Part shown: piece after piece, positions 57,101 through 64,000 of the stretch | How positions within the stretch are numbered: the stretch's first letter is position 1 | Layout of the letters: each line of letters starts with the position of its first letter | Assembly: GCA_964484765.1 (NCBI GenBank) | Contig: CAZAGI010000025.1 | Location: forward strand, 1 to 64,000 | Source of the DNA: DSVQ01 sp964484765 | GTDB lineage: Bacteria > Planctomycetota > Planctomycetia > Planctomycetales > Planctomycetaceae | Length of the DNA: 64,000 nt | Reading direction: 5' to 3' | The notes under the pieces: generated by a model | The model's database searches: none | Told to the model about the DNA's origin: nothing | What the model saw: the letters and a program-made list of their open reading frames with translations, nothing else | Made by a program: the position numbers and the translations under genes

Positions 57101-57646
57101 GGTGATGGGTTCGGGAATGATTTCGTCGGCAGTGCTGACCAGGCCGGCGGGATGCCTGCGGGCCTGTTGAGATAAGATTTTTTCTTGGGAAAAGTTCATC
57201 TGCAAAAACCTGTCGTCGACCAACGCCGATGGCGGAACCCATGGCAGCAACATGCCGGCTGCGGCGTTCGGACCGCGGACTGGATCACCTGGCAGAACTG
57301 CTCCGGGGGCTGCTGGCACATTCACATCCCTGTCCTCGAGGTGTGGGGCTGCAGGAAGCAGCACCCAGAGTCGGATCTGATTTTGCGGGCTCTCTTCTGC
57401 CATCGGCACGGCGAGCGCCGGTGGGGCGGTTTGCGCCGCCGCCGCCGGGCTACCCTGCGGTGGCATGGGTGGCGCTGACGGAGACCCCGCCGGAGTCGCA
57501 CCCGTTACACCCGGGGGATTGGGGGCCGGTGGCGCGGATTGAGAACACGCCATCGCACTCGTCGCCGCGACGAGGACGACCATGACCCGGAACGAATAAA
57601 GCCGTTCCCAACCACGACGGGAGGCACGCATCGGGACTGTTATCAT
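54185..57646 (-). CDS. Exported HEAT-repeat protein
   Basis: A 1153-residue protein. The N-terminus (about residues 18-34, 'SFRVMVVLVAATSAMAC') is a signal peptide ending in a lipobox-like Ala-Met-Ala-Cys, so it may be a lipoprotein. A Pro/Ala-rich linker follows to about residue 150. Residues about 240-1110 are a long array of HEAT repeats such as 'AVPVLIRLV' and 'AAKTLGSLGNTAAAAVPDL'. Such solenoids are protein-binding scaffolds. The ATG has GAAGGG six bases upstream. It is flanked by the membrane thioredoxin upstream and the DUF1559 protein downstream, all on the minus strand, suggesting an envelope-associated complex. Confidence 0.9.
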   Translation of the reverse strand: MITVPMRASRRGWERLYSFRVMVVLVAATSAMACSQSAPPAPNPPGVTGATPAGSPSAPPMPPQGSPAAAAQTAPPALAVPMAEESPQNQIRLWVLLPAAPHLEDRDVNVPAAPGAVLPGDPVRGPNAAAGMLLPWVPPSALVDDRFLQMNFSQEKILSQQARRHPAGLVSTADEIIPEPITKMESFADGLAEIKRRLLKAKASGHGGSSVDHEADMFDQLVGNASSVSDLVSTRSFQPEKQFRLLGLFGEHATEAVPVLIRLVRQHFETPERSPLGYRGLIECAQALANIGSPSADALKVLLREGTTAEKTFAIAVIGLLGEQAAACVPELLTLLDSQDPAMVDAALWGLAAVGPPAIDAVPRVVRALEQDQALTPKAAGVLFSVGPAAADETLKLVEAGPSPARLPAIYVLGTIGKENPRVVATLGRLLDESDSLVQNTAIVALAELGEAAKPVVPKLVSQLRGPHAQAAAKTLGSLGNTAAAAVPDLVQMAATATVMRPLQGHETHKAIIQHRLVALDAIASIGAADAASVTALAKLLQDPRIEGQYSEHLQAQLRGHVAKTLGKLGRAAVPAIPQLIASIERPVVLSPASGRNGEEAKGFDIDHTVVRKNSTNHHQYRASVKLVALMALGEIGDPSPSVLEICTKCLQDPDPAIRMVAAKALVEFIQPKEPLVKLVKETIRQHAYNANLAKLYPSGEPAPPAISYSPNKHDEGFVLYLAFQAAAALGNSSIPAMIEVANASDMDRDGWEPALFALAAIGPNSPEARLCLTRMSLERDSSVTGPYHDRDVGQQALASLPESPRDHVQALLQLVEEDGYAKSAIEALAKCGSDAAVAVPKLTEHLKSENVNLRIAVVKTLAAMGTDADGVQPALLAAMKDDEWRVRQVAFEGLCRMGPAAAPHAAILMDYASRYPGGFGGNPSGYYLANLGTDVLLPVILPKLGKEQSARQLLGDLSFRNRRRLKGEANAKLLASYLTDENVEVRRLVAGTLRMEMGEEARPVLDAIKKAARDKDAEVSWQACMLLLELLPLDEAVAAAPPAGKADPLKGKIDQVVTRLLAPVAPGPPPEETLKLMPTLRQEASAGYWVRSLKNSDPRVRFVAAWICQLRHGPSESVVKSVIEDRKTTPQLKAFAEQMLQQIERSRAEYGP

Positions 57647-57756
57647 GTTGGCCCTTCTCTCAGTGAAGTAACTAGAGACCTCTAATCAATGCGGGGCGAG
57701 TGAATGGAGATGGTGTGTCTGACTGAGTCACTCAGCAGTGAGCACGAAAGGTCACC

Positions 57757-58821
57757 TTACTGAACAATCAGCGCGGCTTCTTCACGAAGCGCAGGATAAT
57801 CGCGATAACCAACCAGCACCTTCCGAATGACTCCTTGACGATCGATAAAAAACGTTGTCGGCACCGCGGCAATATTGGCAAACGGAGGCGGAGGGCTTTC
57901 GGGGATTCCCACCCGGTAGCGCAACTCCTTGGTACTCGTAAACCGCTGGACCGTCTGCAAGTCTTCCGAGCTGATGCCGACCACCACCAGATCTTTGGGG
58001 AAATCGTCGGCCACGCGTTCGAGATGAGGAATTTCTCGCAGACAGGGACCACACCAGGTTGCCCAGCAGTCCACGATCACTCCGCGCCCGCGCAGCTCAG
58101 ACATCTGCAGCTTGGAACCATCCGTCATGGTGATCGTCATTTCCGGCGCCGGGCGTCCTTCCCAACTGGACAGTCCCCCTCTCGGGACATTCGGAGTCAT
58201 AATCGTGAGTAAGGTGATCAGCACCGGACTGGCGATCGTCATCCCGATTCCCGCGGCGGCAACCTTGGGGGAGTTGATGTCGTCCCAACGCGAGATCATG
58301 AAATACGCGGAATAGAACGGCAAGAACAGGTAAAGAATCCCAGTCGTGGTGTCTTCTTCAAAGGCCGCAATCAGCATGCCGATACCGCCGATGGCCGCGA
58401 CAATTGAACCGACCAGGCCCACCAGAAGAAAAATCAGCAAGAGTCCCAACCACATGATTGCCATCGCCGTGGGGTTGACGAGGCCCACGATGAAAGCCAC
58501 AGCGATGATGCTGACTACGCTGATACCAGCGATCATTTTCGGACTGAAGGCCGGCCGCCAAGAACCATCAACCGAGCGATGTGCTGAGCCGGAACGACCT
58601 TGACCCGTTGACTTCTGCTTCTTGCGACGGGGCGTCAACGAAGGCAAGCGTTTCAATTCGTCGAAGTCGAGGTCGTTCAAGCCAGTCAACGGATCAACAT
58701 CCTCGGCCGTTGGCGGGATGCAAACCGTTTGGCGACAGTCGGGGCATTTCACTTTCTTGCCGGCCAAGGCATCTTTCACCGCAAAACGGCGAGTGCAGAC
58801 GCAAGTCACGGTAATGGACAT
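57757..58821 (-). CDS. Zinc-ribbon membrane protein with TlpA-like thioredoxin domain
   Basis: A 354-residue protein. It opens with a zinc ribbon-like motif (Cys7, Cys9, Cys26, Cys29), then a charged linker and about four transmembrane helices (97-118, 119-152, 161-178, 188-208). The C-terminal domain (about 222-354) is a TlpA/AhpC-type thioredoxin with the redox site WCGPC at 256-260 and a cis-Pro in 'AVPTTFF'. It would act as a thiol-disulfide oxidoreductase on the outer face of the membrane. The ATG has GGGAGGAT about seven bases upstream. It follows the large kinase gene by 34 bp, so the two are probably co-transcribed. Confidence 0.9.
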   Translation of the reverse strand: MSITVTCVCTRRFAVKDALAGKKVKCPDCRQTVCIPPTAEDVDPLTGLNDLDFDELKRLPSLTPRRKKQKSTGQGRSGSAHRSVDGSWRPAFSPKMIAGISVVSIIAVAFIVGLVNPTAMAIMWLGLLLIFLLVGLVGSIVAAIGGIGMLIAAFEEDTTTGILYLFLPFYSAYFMISRWDDINSPKVAAAGIGMTIASPVLITLLTIMTPNVPRGGLSSWEGRPAPEMTITMTDGSKLQMSELRGRGVIVDCWATWCGPCLREIPHLERVADDFPKDLVVVGISSEDLQTVQRFTSTKELRYRVGIPESPPPPFANIAAVPTTFFIDRQGVIRKVLVGYRDYPALREEAALIVQ

Positions 58822-58855
58822 CGACTGATCCTCCCGCCAGGCCCGCTTCGGTCGT

Positions 58856-61800
58856 TCACTCCCAGCGCAGGCCGAGAGCGTCGAGTTGTTCTTTGATGGC
58901 GTAAGGATTCCAGATCGTCAGTGTTTGATCCGCGGCCGTCATCACCAGACTTCCTGTCGCAGAATTCACCACCACCGCGGTCAGCGCTGTCGAGGGCATC
59001 TCATTCTGCAGATCCTTCTGACCGGTCGCGGTGTTCCAGAACATCACATTGTGTCCGACAGTCATGACATGTTTTCCGTCTCGCGAGAAAGCGAGTCCGC
59101 TCAGTGGAAACTCGGGGACTTGCCACTCGCGAACGATCGCTCCTGTTTCGTGGTTCAAAAGTCGAACAAGCTTGGACGCGTAGGCGACCGCCAACAGCGA
59201 CTGCTCGGGGTGAAAAGCGAGACCTGTGATCTGTCCGGCACCGGCGATCGACGATGTCACTTCGCCGGTCTTCCAGTCGAGAATCTCCACGGCGCCGGAA
59301 TCCATCGGGACTGCAAGCTTCGGAACGCTTCCATTACTTACGGCGAGTTGTGCGGCGCGCAACGCCGTTGCGGGCTGTTGCGGCGCTGCTGAAGCGGAGG
59401 TAGGTCGATTCCAGAGGACGCGTGGCTGCACCCGGTCGGTGGGATGATCGGCATCGATATTGAGTCCCCACAGGGTCAGATTTCCGCTGGCGTCGCGCGT
59501 AATGGCCTGATTCTCCACCGGATGAAACCGAACCGAAGTCACGGCCCCGCCAAATCCTTCCAGCATCCCCGCGTAGGCTCCCGTCTTTCCCTCCCAGAAA
59601 TTAACCGTGGCGTCGGAACCGGCTGTGGCCAGAAGCCCGCCGTCGTGATTGAACGCCACGGAGTTGATGCTGCCGCCGGTTGTGCCTTGAATGCTGTGAT
59701 TGCTGCGCGGCAAAGAGAAATGCACGACTCCCGCGGCAATGTTGACGTAGTGCGCTCGCCCGTTGATCAAGGCCAAGAGATGGGAACCATCCGCCAGAAA
59801 AACAAGGTTTTTACCATCGATCATCGGTTGTTGAGCGACAGGCGGGTATGACAACAGCGGCACGGTCTGCTCGAGTTGCCTCGATGCAACGTCCCAAATC
59901 TTGACCGCAACTTTCTGGTCGTCATAGGCGGCGAACCGTCGTCCCGTTGGATCAAATGCATACGCCCCCGTTCCAGAGTAGGACACCTGGGCTTCGACGA
60001 GCAACGGAGTTCGTTCTTTCGCAGCGATGTCCCACAGCACAAGAGGCACCTTGGCAGCTTTCCTCTGCTCGGCACAAACGAGAAGCTTCCCGTCCGGGCT
60101 GAAGGATAAGGGAACTTCGGAAATTGTCAGCAGCTCGTTTCCCGAAGTCGTTTCGACAATCTGATACGTGACGCTGGTGTCTGGTGATGCTTCCGGTAAC
60201 GGCAGCGCGGCTGCCAGATACTTTCCATTCGGGCTGACGCGGAATACACCCTGCGCATGCTTGCGGACCGTCTCGCCGGTTGCCAGATCCCAGACTTCGC
60301 CAGTGCTCGCCTGGTTGTTCGCCGAGACTGCCAGATACAGCAGGTTTGTTTCGGCAATGAACTGTGGCGTCTCCTGGTAGAGTGCCGCGCCCCGACCAGC
60401 CGTGGTGGCCAGTTTCTGCCGTGTCGCTGTGTCCCAGACTTCCAGCGTGAGCGCAGACGCACCAGGCTTGCGACCGGTGAGCACGAGTCGCGTCCCGTCG
60501 GCATTCCAGCGGATCTGCTTGACATCGCTGCTGTTCCAGGTCGTCTCCAAGAGCGTGGCTTCGCCGTCGGCAACACTCCACAGCAAGGGCTGGTAGGCAT
60601 TGGCCTTCTTTGTCAGCAAGACAGCGTGCCGACCGGTTGACGAGAGACTGGTCGCATATCCGAATTCTCCGACCGACATCGATGACAGGCTCGCGTGCTT
60701 CAATTGCGAGAGGCGTTGCCCGGAATCGAGGTCGTACGCCGTCAACCCGGCGGGTTCGACGGCAATCAGCACTGCATGACCGCCCCCAAACAAAGGGTCG
60801 GCGAGCAACAGCGGAATTTTGACGACGGGCTGTCCGCCCGGATGTCGCAAAACCGTAAGCGAGTAATCCGACCTGGAGAATGCTGGCTGACCGTCACCAG
60901 GCGGCTTAGCGTCCACCGACGGATTCGTGCGGACCATCAGGAACCGGTCACTGGGATGCATGTCGACCTGCCAGGCATCATTCCAACTTGGGCTGGCGAA
61001 CGCGTATTGAACTTCTTGGCTGTCCGAATCCAAGATCGAGATTCCGGATCCATCACGTTCCGGAAACGCTAAGCGCGTCGTCGTGCGGGGCCATTTCACA
61101 GGCAATCCACTGCTGTATTCGCTGCGGTTGAAGGCATATCCCACCGAGCGACCCGGGTTGAAAGTCTTCGACTGTCGCGTGATGAGATTCCAATGCCGGA
61201 TCTGTGTCCCCCCTTTCGGAATCCCATTCTGAAAAAGCATCACATCCTCAACGAGGGCGGTGCCCTTGGGAGACATTCCGAACATGCCCCGAAATGGGCG
61301 TTGGGCCTGAGGAAGAGGCAGACCTTCTGCCGTGAACGTTCTCAACGTATTTTTCGGCCCGACAGTGGCGAGCACGTCTCCCGCGGGAGAGACCGCCAGA
61401 TCAAACGGCTCATGTTGAATTTGGAGCGTTTTGGAGGGTGACAACCGAGAAACAGACAGCTCCCAGGTTTGAATCTGAAACCGATTCGCCGGGGATACCG
61501 CTCCGACGGAATTGGCCTGGCTCGGCTCCGGGGGAATCTCCGTCATCGTCAGTAACTGATTCGACCCTGTAAATCTCAGTCCGATCAGTTTTTTCAGGTC
61601 GGCTTCCGGCAGCTCCAGTTTGCGCCGGGTCAACACATTCCCCTGAGGAAGCTCGCAGACGATCAGTTCCTCGCGCGTCAGGACGGCGGCATGCGGCTGA
61701 TCGGGCGACAACGCCAGGAGTGGTGGATCCCGAAACTGAAACGCGTTGTTCATCATGCTTGTCTGAATGTTGCCGGCGATCCCCACAAGCTTGGCATACT

Positions 61801-64000
61801 CTTCTCCTGTTTGCGCATTCACGATTCCCAGATCGATACCCTGTCGCATCTGGCTGCCTTCCGGATCCTTCAATTCGACGAACCAGCGTCCGTCGGCCGA
61901 GCGAATCGGGGAGCGGTAGCGGGGAGGCAGCTTGAGTTCGCTGACCACGGATGCGGTTAACAGATTGCGCGTGATGAGCCCTTGCCCGCCACGTGTTGTC
62001 AGGAGTCCTTCGCCGGTAAATTCAAAAATCCCTTCTCGGGATGAGGCGTAGCCTAGCAGCGATTCCAACGCAGGAGTCTGGATGGGTTTTTGTTCCATCA
62101 GATCCCACAGCAGCGACTTGGACCAATCCAGAATCAGCAGTCGTCGACCGTCGGTGTCGAACACAAATTGCGACGAAAGGGGCTGCGCTTCCTTCGTGAC
62201 GGTGCCGGCGGAGATCAGCACACCTTCAGGAAGGGAATAGGATTGGACAGCACGTTCGCGCGAAGGCGACTGGCTGAAGACCACCACATGCAGTCGCTTC
62301 CCATCTCGGGAGAAGGCGACCGCTTCGGGACGCGGGTACGCGCAGGATTTGCCATCCAGTGCGACATCGGAAATGTGGCCTCCGGAAGCGAGATCGAACA
62401 ATTCGATGACATAGATCGGGACGTGAGATTCAATTTTCTGAGTGTTGCGTGGGACCGCCAGACGTTGGCCCACGCTGTCGACGGCCAGCCAGCTTGAGCC
62501 GGGTTTCTGATTGCGGTCGCTGTAGGTCCGCGCATCAAGATTCAACGTCTGCAAGCGATCCAGCGTCGAGTTTGTCAGCCAGTGAAGCGCCTCGGTCCGC
62601 AGCAGGACATCCAGTTCTTCCCAAAAAGGACGGATCTTGGGATCCAGCAGTTCCGCATTCGCCAGGACTTCTGTGCGGAGTTGAGCAGCCTCGCGAATCA
62701 ACTCCAGCGATTTTTCCTGGCGCTTCGGTTCCGCCGTGGTCTTCAAAAGCGCGAGCTCGCCCTGAATGGCGCGGGCGCGGGTTTCCGCCGCTTCGAGCGA
62801 GATTTTCTGTCTCTCGGCTTCCTTGACCGCGACTTTGCCCAGCGCTGCTTGGGTCGCCGTCTGTTGGAAATTGAAAGCGATGGTCCCGACGATCGCCACC
62901 AGAACGACGCCGGCCATGAGGCTCGAAACGACCGGATTCCGCAACACCCAACGACGAACGTGCTCAGCGCGCGAGACCGGACGAGCAGTAATCGGGCGAC
63001 CTTCCAGGAACCGCTGCAAGTCGGCCGATAAATCAAGGGCGGATTGGTAGCGGTTGTCGGGATTCTTTTCCAGGCATTTGGCGCAAATCGTCTCCAGATC
63101 GATGGGCACACCACGGCGGAGTGCAGAAATCGAGCGCGGCTCCCGGTCGACGACCTGTTTCAGCGTGTCGACCACGCTATCCGCCTGAAACGGCGGCTTC
63201 CCGGTCAGCAGGCAATACAGAATCGCTCCCAGCGAATAGACATCGGAACGGGGACCGATGAGGTGCGACTGGCCCAGCGCCTGCTCGGGGGGCATATAAC
63301 TCGGCGTTCCCATCACCTGGCCGGTGGACGTAAGATCGCTGCCTCCCTCCAGCGTTTTCGCGAGACCGAAGTCGGTGATCCGAGGCACACCGTCCGTGTC
63401 GAGAAGCACATTTCCGGGCTTTAGATCGCGATGAATGATTTTCTTGGCATGCGCATAGGCGATTGCGTCGGCAAGAATTTTCAGCAGCGCCGCGGCTTCG
63501 CGAGGTTCGAACGGGCCTTGCGCAATGCGCTGGGCCAGGCTTTGTCCTTGCACGAATCCCATCGACAGGAAATATTGGCCGTCGACTTCGCCGGTTTCGA
63601 AGACCGGGACAATATGGGGATGGTCGAGTTGGGCAGCCGATTCGGCTTCCCGCTGGAATCGCTGGATCTCTTCTTCGTGGGCGAACTGTCCCGCCAAAAT
63701 CAGTTTGACCGCTACAATCCGGTTCAAATTCGTTTGCCGAGCCTGGTAGACAACCCCCATCCCGCCACGAGCCAGTTCTCGTAAGAGTTCGTAGTCTCCG
63801 AAATAGCGCAGGACACGATTGGCCGGCAGAGCGGACGTGGCGGCGCTGTCACCGATCACTGTTGGAGTGTTCTCCGCACCGGCGCGCGGCGCTTTGAGAA
63901 TGGCGGCGAACAGTTCAACAGACAATTCAGGAAAGCGCTCGGAGTAATCGCTGACGGTTGGCTGTTCACCCCGTGCGACCCGGTATTCGACTTCCAGACC
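58856..64000 (-). CDS. Ser/Thr kinase with WD40 repeats, N-terminus cut by window edge
   Basis: The frame is open from base 64000 to a stop at 58856, giving 1714 codons; the true start is beyond the window. The first codons read 'LEVEYRVARGEQPTVSDY' then 'SERFPEL', the kinase-associated N-terminal motif seen alone at 30973-31281. The kinase domain (about 65-330 of the visible part) has 'LARGGMGVVYQA', HRDLKPGN and DFG. A transmembrane helix (about 353-376) and a coiled coil (about 380-445) precede WD40 repeats, which become recognisable near the C-terminus ('VAFNHDGGLLATAGSDATVNF' in part, 'LAFSRDGKHVMTVGHN'). No sigma gene adjoins it within the window. The thioredoxin gene starts 34 bp downstream. 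Confidence 0.93.
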   Translation of the reverse strand, partial: GLEVEYRVARGEQPTVSDYSERFPELSVELFAAILKAPRAGAENTPTVIGDSAATSALPANRVLRYFGDYELLRELARGGMGVVYQARQTNLNRIVAVKLILAGQFAHEEEIQRFQREAESAAQLDHPHIVPVFETGEVDGQYFLSMGFVQGQSLAQRIAQGPFEPREAAALLKILADAIAYAHAKKIIHRDLKPGNVLLDTDGVPRITDFGLAKTLEGGSDLTSTGQVMGTPSYMPPEQALGQSHLIGPRSDVYSLGAILYCLLTGKPPFQADSVVDTLKQVVDREPRSISALRRGVPIDLETICAKCLEKNPDNRYQSALDLSADLQRFLEGRPITARPVSRAEHVRRWVLRNPVVSSLMAGVVLVAIVGTIAFNFQQTATQAALGKVAVKEAERQKISLEAAETRARAIQGELALLKTTAEPKRQEKSLELIREAAQLRTEVLANAELLDPKIRPFWEELDVLLRTEALHWLTNSTLDRLQTLNLDARTYSDRNQKPGSSWLAVDSVGQRLAVPRNTQKIESHVPIYVIELFDLASGGHISDVALDGKSCAYPRPEAVAFSRDGKRLHVVVFSQSPSRERAVQSYSLPEGVLISAGTVTKEAQPLSSQFVFDTDGRRLLILDWSKSLLWDLMEQKPIQTPALESLLGYASSREGIFEFTGEGLLTTRGGQGLITRNLLTASVVSELKLPPRYRSPIRSADGRWFVELKDPEGSQMRQGIDLGIVNAQTGEEYAKLVGIAGNIQTSMMNNAFQFRDPPLLALSPDQPHAAVLTREELIVCELPQGNVLTRRKLELPEADLKKLIGLRFTGSNQLLTMTEIPPEPSQANSVGAVSPANRFQIQTWELSVSRLSPSKTLQIQHEPFDLAVSPAGDVLATVGPKNTLRTFTAEGLPLPQAQRPFRGMFGMSPKGTALVEDVMLFQNGIPKGGTQIRHWNLITRQSKTFNPGRSVGYAFNRSEYSSGLPVKWPRTTTRLAFPERDGSGISILDSDSQEVQYAFASPSWNDAWQVDMHPSDRFLMVRTNPSVDAKPPGDGQPAFSRSDYSLTVLRHPGGQPVVKIPLLLADPLFGGGHAVLIAVEPAGLTAYDLDSGQRLSQLKHASLSSMSVGEFGYATSLSSTGRHAVLLTKKANAYQPLLWSVADGEATLLETTWNSSDVKQIRWNADGTRLVLTGRKPGASALTLEVWDTATRQKLATTAGRGAALYQETPQFIAETNLLYLAVSANNQASTGEVWDLATGETVRKHAQGVFRVSPNGKYLAAALPLPEASPDTSVTYQIVETTSGNELLTISEVPLSFSPDGKLLVCAEQRKAAKVPLVLWDIAAKERTPLLVEAQVSYSGTGAYAFDPTGRRFAAYDDQKVAVKIWDVASRQLEQTVPLLSYPPVAQQPMIDGKNLVFLADGSHLLALINGRAHYVNIAAGVVHFSLPRSNHSIQGTTGGSINSVAFNHDGGLLATAGSDATVNFWEGKTGAYAGMLEGFGGAVTSVRFHPVENQAITRDASGNLTLWGLNIDADHPTDRVQPRVLWNRPTSASAAPQQPATALRAAQLAVSNGSVPKLAVPMDSGAVEILDWKTGEVTSSIAGAGQITGLAFHPEQSLLAVAYASKLVRLLNHETGAIVREWQVPEFPLSGLAFSRDGKHVMTVGHNVMFWNTATGQKDLQNEMPSTALTAVVVNSATGSLVMTAADQTLTIWNPYAIKEQLDALGLRWE

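Overview
The window reads as a chromosomal segment of a planctomycete (order Planctomycetales; genus not determinable here). The evidence is lineage-typical families. There are four Tat-exported DUF1501 proteins and a cytochrome-box DUF1549/DUF1553 protein. There is also a DUF1559 prepilin-like protein, a PPC-domain secreted protein, very long Ser/Thr kinases carrying WD40 or sulfatase-modifying-factor-like domains, and ECF sigma factors placed beside those kinases. I saw no tRNA, rRNA, CRISPR array, transposase or phage genes.

Layout. 1-8.1 kb: a truncated PPC-domain exported protein (minus), then sigma factor, WD40 kinase with many membrane segments, and DUF1501 (plus). 8.2-14.9 kb: a mirror-image cluster on the minus strand of DUF1501, a frameshifted sigma factor, and a kinase with three tandem FGE-like domains. 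15-18.6 kb: a decayed sigma-factor tail, a small membrane protein, a beta-propeller glycosidase-like secreted protein and SelO. 18.6-21.2 kb: a kinase with an extracytoplasmic c-type heme site, overlapping an ECF sigma gene by 4 bp. 21.6-28 kb: a Tat-exported protein of unknown function, a 1406-residue TIR-NTPase-TPR (NLR-like) protein and a small barrel-like protein. 28.1-30.7 kb: DUF1501 and a secreted MORN-like/Tudor-knot protein. 31-39.6 kb: a signalling cluster of a lone kinase-associated domain, a 2073-residue WD40 kinase, an FHA kinase and a divergent sigma factor. 39.7-45.5 kb: an HTH-PAS-histidine kinase-receiver fusion and an MgtA-type Mg2+ ATPase. 45.8-50.8 kb: a secreted hypothetical protein and an overlapping DUF1549/1553-DUF1501 pair. 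50.9-64 kb: a minus-strand run of a WD40 kinase (truncated by the window edge), a membrane thioredoxin, a HEAT-repeat protein, a DUF1559 protein, a membrane hypothetical protein and a DUF1593 protein.

The dominant theme is signalling. Five Hanks-type kinase genes lie within 62 kb, plus a sixth open at the right edge or counted with it depending on the start of the run; in detail they begin at 2851, 12688, 21206, 31297, 37639 and beyond 64000. Four of these loci sit next to a sigma-factor gene. In three of them the kinase itself starts with an HxxxCxxC motif like that of zinc-binding anti-sigma factors. This suggests single-polypeptide transmembrane kinase/anti-sigma devices, each with a different sensor (multi-pass membrane plus WD40, triple FGE-like, heme).

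The most interesting individual items are the heme-kinase/sigma pair, the TIR-NTPase-TPR protein, the HTH-hybrid histidine kinase, the secreted Tudor-knot protein, and a sigma gene broken at a perfect 38-bp hairpin.
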